64,000 bases of DNA from Paraburkholderia adhaesiva (GTDB taxonomy: Bacteria > Pseudomonadota > Gammaproteobacteria > Burkholderiales > Burkholderiaceae): NCBI RefSeq assembly GCF_021390575.1, contig NZ_JAJEJQ010000001.1:2952501-3016500 (forward strand). The letters are read 5' to 3'. Positions 60,698 through 64,000 of the stretch are shown one piece after another; the first letter of the stretch is position 1, and the number at the start of each line of letters is the position of its first letter. Under the pieces are notes generated by a model, which worked only from the letters and a program-made list of their open reading frames with translations, had not been told where the DNA came from and did no database searches. The position numbers and the translations under genes are program-made.

Positions 60698-60728
60698 AAA
60701 AAAGCGACATCCGGGGATGCCGCTTTTT
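60698..60728. terminator. Intrinsic terminator after the transposase-like gene
   Basis: AAAAAGCG-A-CATCC pairs with GGATG-C-CGCTTTTT with one mismatch and a short loop, flanked by A and T runs. It lies 28 bp after the stop of the transposase-like gene on the minus strand. Confidence 0.8.
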
Positions 60729-60756
60729 CACCTAACCCATTGATGTTAAAAACCAA

Positions 60757-61722
60757 TCAATGTGTGCCGGTGCCGGGTTTACGATCCTCGTGAGCCGGCG
60801 GCGAACCCGCTGCTGGACTGCTGTCGGGTCTTGTCGCTCCCGCAGTTGAACTGCCCGAACCGTCCGGATGTGCGCCTGAATGTCCTCCCGGATGCCCCCC
60901 TGCCTGACCTGCGGCATGTCCACCGGGTGCACTCGCACCAGAACCTGGCGAATCGGCCGGTTGATGAGACCCCATTTCATGACCGGACGCTGATGCTGCA
61001 GTGCCTGGCGTTGCACCGGCTGCCGCCGGCGCCTCGCGCACCTTGCGCGGCCGACCACGCGGCAGCGGCGACACACGCCGGTTCGCCGAGCGCGACGCCC
61101 AGTCCCGCCAGGTATCGCTGCCGAGCACCCAGCCCTTGAGGGTCGCCTGCATCAGTTGCGTGGTTTCGCGTTCGTCGAGCGGCTGCTCGCACAGTTCGCG
61201 ATAGACGCGCTGACGCTCGAACGGCGTATTCCCAAGCGCCCAGTAAAGCTGGTGGTCCGTGATGAGACTGTCGACGGTGAGCCCGATGTGATGCCGGTAG
61301 CTCGACCAGCGATAGTCCTCGGGCGCCGCGACGAGATGGTTACGCACCGGCGCCATTTCGACGACGCGGCTCGCCAGCAGGAAAAAGCGCTCACCCTCGA
61401 TGACCGTGGCGCGGTAGCGGCCCTCCCACAACGTGCCGCGCCTGGCGTACCGCCGGTTGAAGTGGGCCACGTAGCGCCGGCCGACCGCCTGCATTGCCTT
61501 GGGCAGGCTCGACTCGTCGGACGGAGTGGCGAGCAGTTGCACCGCGCCGGGCATCAATACCCACGCATGAACCGCCAGATGATGATCGCGCGCCGCAGCC
61601 TTCAGGCAATCGATGAAAAGCTCGTAATCCTGGTCATCGACGAACGCGGGCTGCTGGTCGAGCCCACGAAGGATCACGTGCTGCGGCTGATCAGGAACAT
61701 AAAGACGTGCAAGCCGTGCCAT
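60757..61722 (-). CDS. Catalytically degenerate IS200/RAYT-type transposase homologue with AT-hook-like motif
   Basis: The 321-residue product has the Y1_Tnp/REP-associated tyrosine transposase layout: MARLARLYVP and HVILRG at the N-terminus and YRWSSYRHH near 137-145. Active family members have a TNHVH-type HUH motif; here residues 57-62 read MPGAVQ, so both His are lost. The catalytic Tyr of the usual RYIELNPVRA block is also lost (RVVEMAPVR, about 119-127). Residues 221-227 (PRGRPRK) resemble an AT-hook, and 240-321 form a Gly/His/Ser-rich tail. It probably binds DNA but cannot transpose. Confidence 0.85.
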   Translation of the reverse strand: MARLARLYVPDQPQHVILRGLDQQPAFVDDQDYELFIDCLKAAARDHHLAVHAWVLMPGAVQLLATPSDESSLPKAMQAVGRRYVAHFNRRYARRGTLWEGRYRATVIEGERFFLLASRVVEMAPVRNHLVAAPEDYRWSSYRHHIGLTVDSLITDHQLYWALGNTPFERQRVYRELCEQPLDERETTQLMQATLKGWVLGSDTWRDWASRSANRRVSPLPRGRPRKVREAPAAAGATPGTAASASGHEMGSHQPADSPGSGASAPGGHAAGQAGGHPGGHSGAHPDGSGSSTAGATRPDSSPAAGSPPAHEDRKPGTGTH

Positions 61723-61905
61723 GCTCGATTTTCCATTAGTCCGTTGGTGAATACCCGCAGACCCGCCAGGCCGCATCGGCGCTCAAGAAGCAGGGATGCG
61801 GCTCCGGCGGAAACCCGGCGGGGCTTAGGGAGAAGCCTCTAACCGTCCCATATAGTCTGATGGAAACGTTTTGTTCATAATGAGCGGGCCCTTAATGGAG
61901 GAGAT

Positions 61906-62694
61906 ATGAAACTAAAACAAGCGCTGGCAGGTATTGCCGCGCTGGCGAGTCTTTCGGCAGCACACGCACAATCAGCCAACACGTTCTACGTAACAACCGG
62001 GTGGTTCCACTTCGCACCGCAGGACTCCAGTGACCCGCTCAAGATTGACAGCGTAGCCGGCAGCCCGGTCGGCTTCCCCTTGGCGGGCACCGGCGCCGGC
62101 ATTAGCACCGCCGACACGCTCGGATTGAGCCTCGGTTACTTCATCACCGACAACATCGCCGCGGAAGCCGAACTCGGCATTCCGCCGAAATTCGACCTCT
62201 CCAGCGCAGGCTCCGCGCTCGCCGGAGCTGGCGTAACCGGCAAGATTGGTGAAGCGCGCCTCTGGGCCCCTGCACTGTTGCTTAAGTACTACTTCAACAA
62301 GCCCGATTCGACGTTCCGACCATATGTCGGCATCGGCGCCACCTACGTCTGGTTCTCGGACGCCAAGATCACGAACCCCGCTCTAACCGGCGCGATCGGG
62401 AACATCGGTGGAACCATCGCAGGCGTCCCCTCCCCGGGCCTCGTAGGAACTCAAACTAGCGTTTCGACAACTAGTTCCTGGGCACCGGTGTTTAACGTAG
62501 GCTTCAACTACAACTTCACGAAGCATTGGTTTGCGGGGTTCTCGCTGTCGTACGTTCCGGTCAGCGTAACCGCCAAGCTCAGCACCTCCACCGTGAGCCT
62601 GGCTTCTGGTACCGCTGGCCCCAACGTCAAATCCGAGGCCAAGATCCACCTGAACCCGCTCGTGACCTACCTCAAGGCCGGTTACGCGTTCTAA
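61906..62694 (+). CDS. ompW: OmpW family outer-membrane protein
   Basis: OmpW is a small eight-stranded beta-barrel in the outer membrane, tied to small hydrophobic solutes and stress. The 262-residue precursor has a signal peptide (about 1-22, cleaved after HAQ), the block SLGYFITDNIAAEAELGIPP, the repeated TSYVWFSDAK-type strand YVGIGATYVWFS, and a C-terminal Phe in LKAGYAF. The ATG has a strong GGAGGA ribosome site. The gene is monocistronic in appearance. Confidence 0.93.
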   Translation: MKLKQALAGIAALASLSAAHAQSANTFYVTTGWFHFAPQDSSDPLKIDSVAGSPVGFPLAGTGAGISTADTLGLSLGYFITDNIAAEAELGIPPKFDLSSAGSALAGAGVTGKIGEARLWAPALLLKYYFNKPDSTFRPYVGIGATYVWFSDAKITNPALTGAIGNIGGTIAGVPSPGLVGTQTSVSTTSSWAPVFNVGFNYNFTKHWFAGFSLSYVPVSVTAKLSTSTVSLASGTAGPNVKSEAKIHLNPLVTYLKAGYAF

Positions 62695-63030
62695 GCACTG
62701 CTTCGGCAGCTGCTTGCTCCGCCAGCCCTTCGCCTCCGCTCTCGCGGCACCAGGCGGAGGGCGGCGTCTCCTACCTCCCGCTGGTTTTTCCTCGCAATCG
62801 CGCAGGCATTTACTGATTCTATGCCTCTGAGAAAAACCGTGCTGTCCCCGTAATCACTTCGTCACGCAAAACCCCGGAAAGCCCCGTCCTACAGGCACTG
62901 GCGGCGATGTGCCGTGAGCACGCAGGCGCGTTCGGTACCGGAATTGCGCAATACTGCGAATCCGGCCGTCCGTTTTTAGCCACGGACGACGCAAGCCTTT
63001 GACCTGGCGTTTTCAACGACGGAGAGAGTC
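62695..63030. other. 336-bp intergenic region
   Basis: Between the OmpW and DUF883 genes. I see no gene. A GC-rich imperfect inverted repeat near 62731-62764 (CGCCTCCG and GCGGAGGGCG arms) might end the ompW transcript, but no T-run follows. Confidence 0.5.
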
Positions 63031-63417
63031 ATGAGCGCATTCCCTAATACGCGAGACGCTGTCGAAAAGTCATGGGGCACGACGGGCCGTCGCGCACGCC
63101 GCATCGCACGCCGCAGCCGCAATGCGGCGGCTGACATCGCCGACGAACTGCGCGACCTGATCGCCGAACTCCAGACAACCCTTGGCGACGGCACGCAGGC
63201 CGACGCCGACGCGTTACGCGAGGATATGCGCAAGCGCCTCGACGAGGCACGCGAGCGGCTGGATGCGGCACGCGCCGCAGCCTGCGGACGCGCGGACGAA
63301 GCCTTGGCGAGCGCCGACGACTACGTGCGTGAGAATCCGTGGCAGGCAATCGCCATCGTCGGTGGCTTGGCGTTGATCGCGGGCGCGCTGATAGCGCGCT
63401 ACCGCCAGGGCGACTAG
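63031..63417 (+). CDS. DUF883 (ElaB/YqjD-like) membrane-anchored protein
   Basis: A 128-residue protein with a basic, helical, Ala/Arg/Glu-rich N-terminal region and one C-terminal membrane helix (WQAIAIVGGLALIAGALIARYR). This is the ElaB/YqjD family layout, in which such tail-anchored proteins bind inactive ribosomes at the membrane in stationary phase. GGAGAGAG precedes the ATG. Residues about 40-90 form a predicted coiled helix with heptad-like Leu. Confidence 0.9.
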   Translation: MSAFPNTRDAVEKSWGTTGRRARRIARRSRNAAADIADELRDLIAELQTTLGDGTQADADALREDMRKRLDEARERLDAARAAACGRADEALASADDYVRENPWQAIAIVGGLALIAGALIARYRQGD

Positions 63418-63465
63418 CGGCACGTCGCCATCGAGTGTCCAGCTGCCTCCCGGCCGCCCCACGAT

Positions 63466-64000
63466 TTATACGTCGAGCGCGTCTGGCCCGATCAGGTCGA
63501 TACGGTCGGTGCAGATCGTATCGACACCCCAGCGCACGAGACATCGCGCGCGTTCGAGGTCGTTCACCGTATACGCAAGGATGTGCAGACCCGCGGCCTT
63601 GATGCGCGCGACGAGCCCTTCGTCCAGATAACGATGGCTTGCGTGCAGAGAGACGCAACCGAGATCCGCGGTTTGTTCGCGCCAATCGCGAGGCACGCGC
63701 TCGAACAGCAGGCCGCGCGGCAGGTCGGGCGCAGCATCGTGCGCGGCCGCGAGTGCCTCGAAGGAAAACGACGACAAAAGCGGCAGCGGTGTCGCGTCCG
63801 ACCACAGCCGTGCCGTCTCGCGCGCGACGAGGTGCCCCGTCTCAACGTCACGGTGCGGGCACGGCTTGATCTCCACATTCGCCGCCAGTCCAGCCTCGCG
63901 ACAGCAGGCGGCCACCTGGGCCAGCGTCGGCATCTGCTCGCCGGCAAAGACAGCGTCGCGCCAGCCCCCGGCGTCAAGCGACGACATCTCGTCGTAGCGC
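63466..64000 (-). CDS. ugpQ: Glycerophosphodiester phosphodiesterase, N-terminal part missing
   Basis: A GDPD-family TIM-barrel enzyme that hydrolyses glycerophosphodiesters to glycerol 3-phosphate and an alcohol. The frame is open to the right edge, so the start is outside and about 75-80 N-terminal residues with the first catalytic His are missing. Visible are AANVEIKPCPHRD with the metal-ligand Glu/Lys and the later LHILAYTVNDLERARCLVRWGVDTICTDRIDL, diagnostic for UgpQ/GlpQ. It converges with the DUF883 gene. Confidence 0.92.
   Translation of the reverse strand, partial: RYDEMSSLDAGGWRDAVFAGEQMPTLAQVAACCREAGLAANVEIKPCPHRDVETGHLVARETARLWSDATPLPLLSSFSFEALAAAHDAAPDLPRGLLFERVPRDWREQTADLGCVSLHASHRYLDEGLVARIKAAGLHILAYTVNDLERARCLVRWGVDTICTDRIDLIGPDALDV

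Larger units (their letters stand above)
60450..60756. other. 307-bp region with the gltB promoter and a terminator
   Basis: Holds the gltB promoter and its about 130-base leader on the minus strand, and the terminator of the transposase-like gene. No other gene is seen. Confidence 0.7.

Noticed and set aside
60757..61722. An active insertion sequence
   Set aside because: All HUH and Tyr catalytic residues are changed and no terminal repeats or target duplications border the gene. It is described as a degenerate homologue.

Overview
The window is a piece of core chromosome from a Burkholderiaceae beta-proteobacterium, most like Paraburkholderia or Burkholderia. The evidence is the high GC content, the gene orders hemA-prfA-prmC-grxD-ubiX, sspA-sspB-petCBA, gltBD and mlaFEDACB-ABC-bolA-murA-hisGDCBHAFIE-HIT-tatABC, and the protein sequences themselves. 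Both ends cut through genes: hemA lacks its 5' part and a glycerophosphodiester phosphodiesterase gene lacks its start. Coding density is high and almost every long open frame opposite a real gene is a GC-driven shadow.

Layout. 1-5.3 kb: hemA (partial), prfA, prmC, grxD, ubiX and an extradiol dioxygenase-like gene, all rightward. 5.3-12.7 kb: an APC permease, cspA with a long leader, an attenuated Hsp70 (YegD type), a nitroreductase, an MFS transporter divergent from a TetR regulator with a double operator, and a DUF1415 gene. 12.7-19.7 kb is the most accessory part: a PF13679-like methyltransferase, a small unknown helical protein, a second methyltransferase, a solitary Eco57I-type DNA methyltransferase and an unusual cysteine-free Ser/Thr-rich protein. 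19.7-28.6 kb: a two-component system, tRNA-Thr(TGT), sspB and sspA, cytochrome bc1 (petC, petB, petA), a Nif3-like gene and a membrane-anchored HtrA-type protease.

28.7-47.1 kb is an uninterrupted leftward run: mlaF-mlaE-mlaD-mlaA-mlaC-mlaB, an ABC-2 exporter pair, a BolA-like gene, murA, the full histidine pathway, a DUF4870 protein, a HIT protein and tatA-tatB-tatC. Several neighbours overlap by 4 bases (mlaF/E, mlaC/B, ABC pair, murA/hisG, hisF/I, hisI/E). 47.2-51 kb is a thiamine operon (thiO-thiS-thiG-thiE) behind a TPP riboswitch. 51.2-64 kb: an SbmA/BacA-like ABC protein, a 2'-5' RNA ligase-like gene, gltD-gltB, a catalytically degenerate IS200/RAYT-type transposase homologue, an OmpW porin, a DUF883 protein and the partial phosphodiesterase gene.

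No CRISPR array, prophage, rRNA operon or intact insertion sequence was found. The least explained signals are: (1) a family of nested palindromic repeats, in a 98-bp tandem array at 52955-53372 and again at 54091-54166 against the gltD stop codon; (2) the transposase homologue at 60757-61722, which has lost both HUH histidines and the catalytic tyrosine but has gained an AT-hook-like motif and a Gly/His-rich tail; (3) the Ser/Thr-rich modular protein at 18801-19634; (4) the solitary DNA methyltransferase at 15798-18578.
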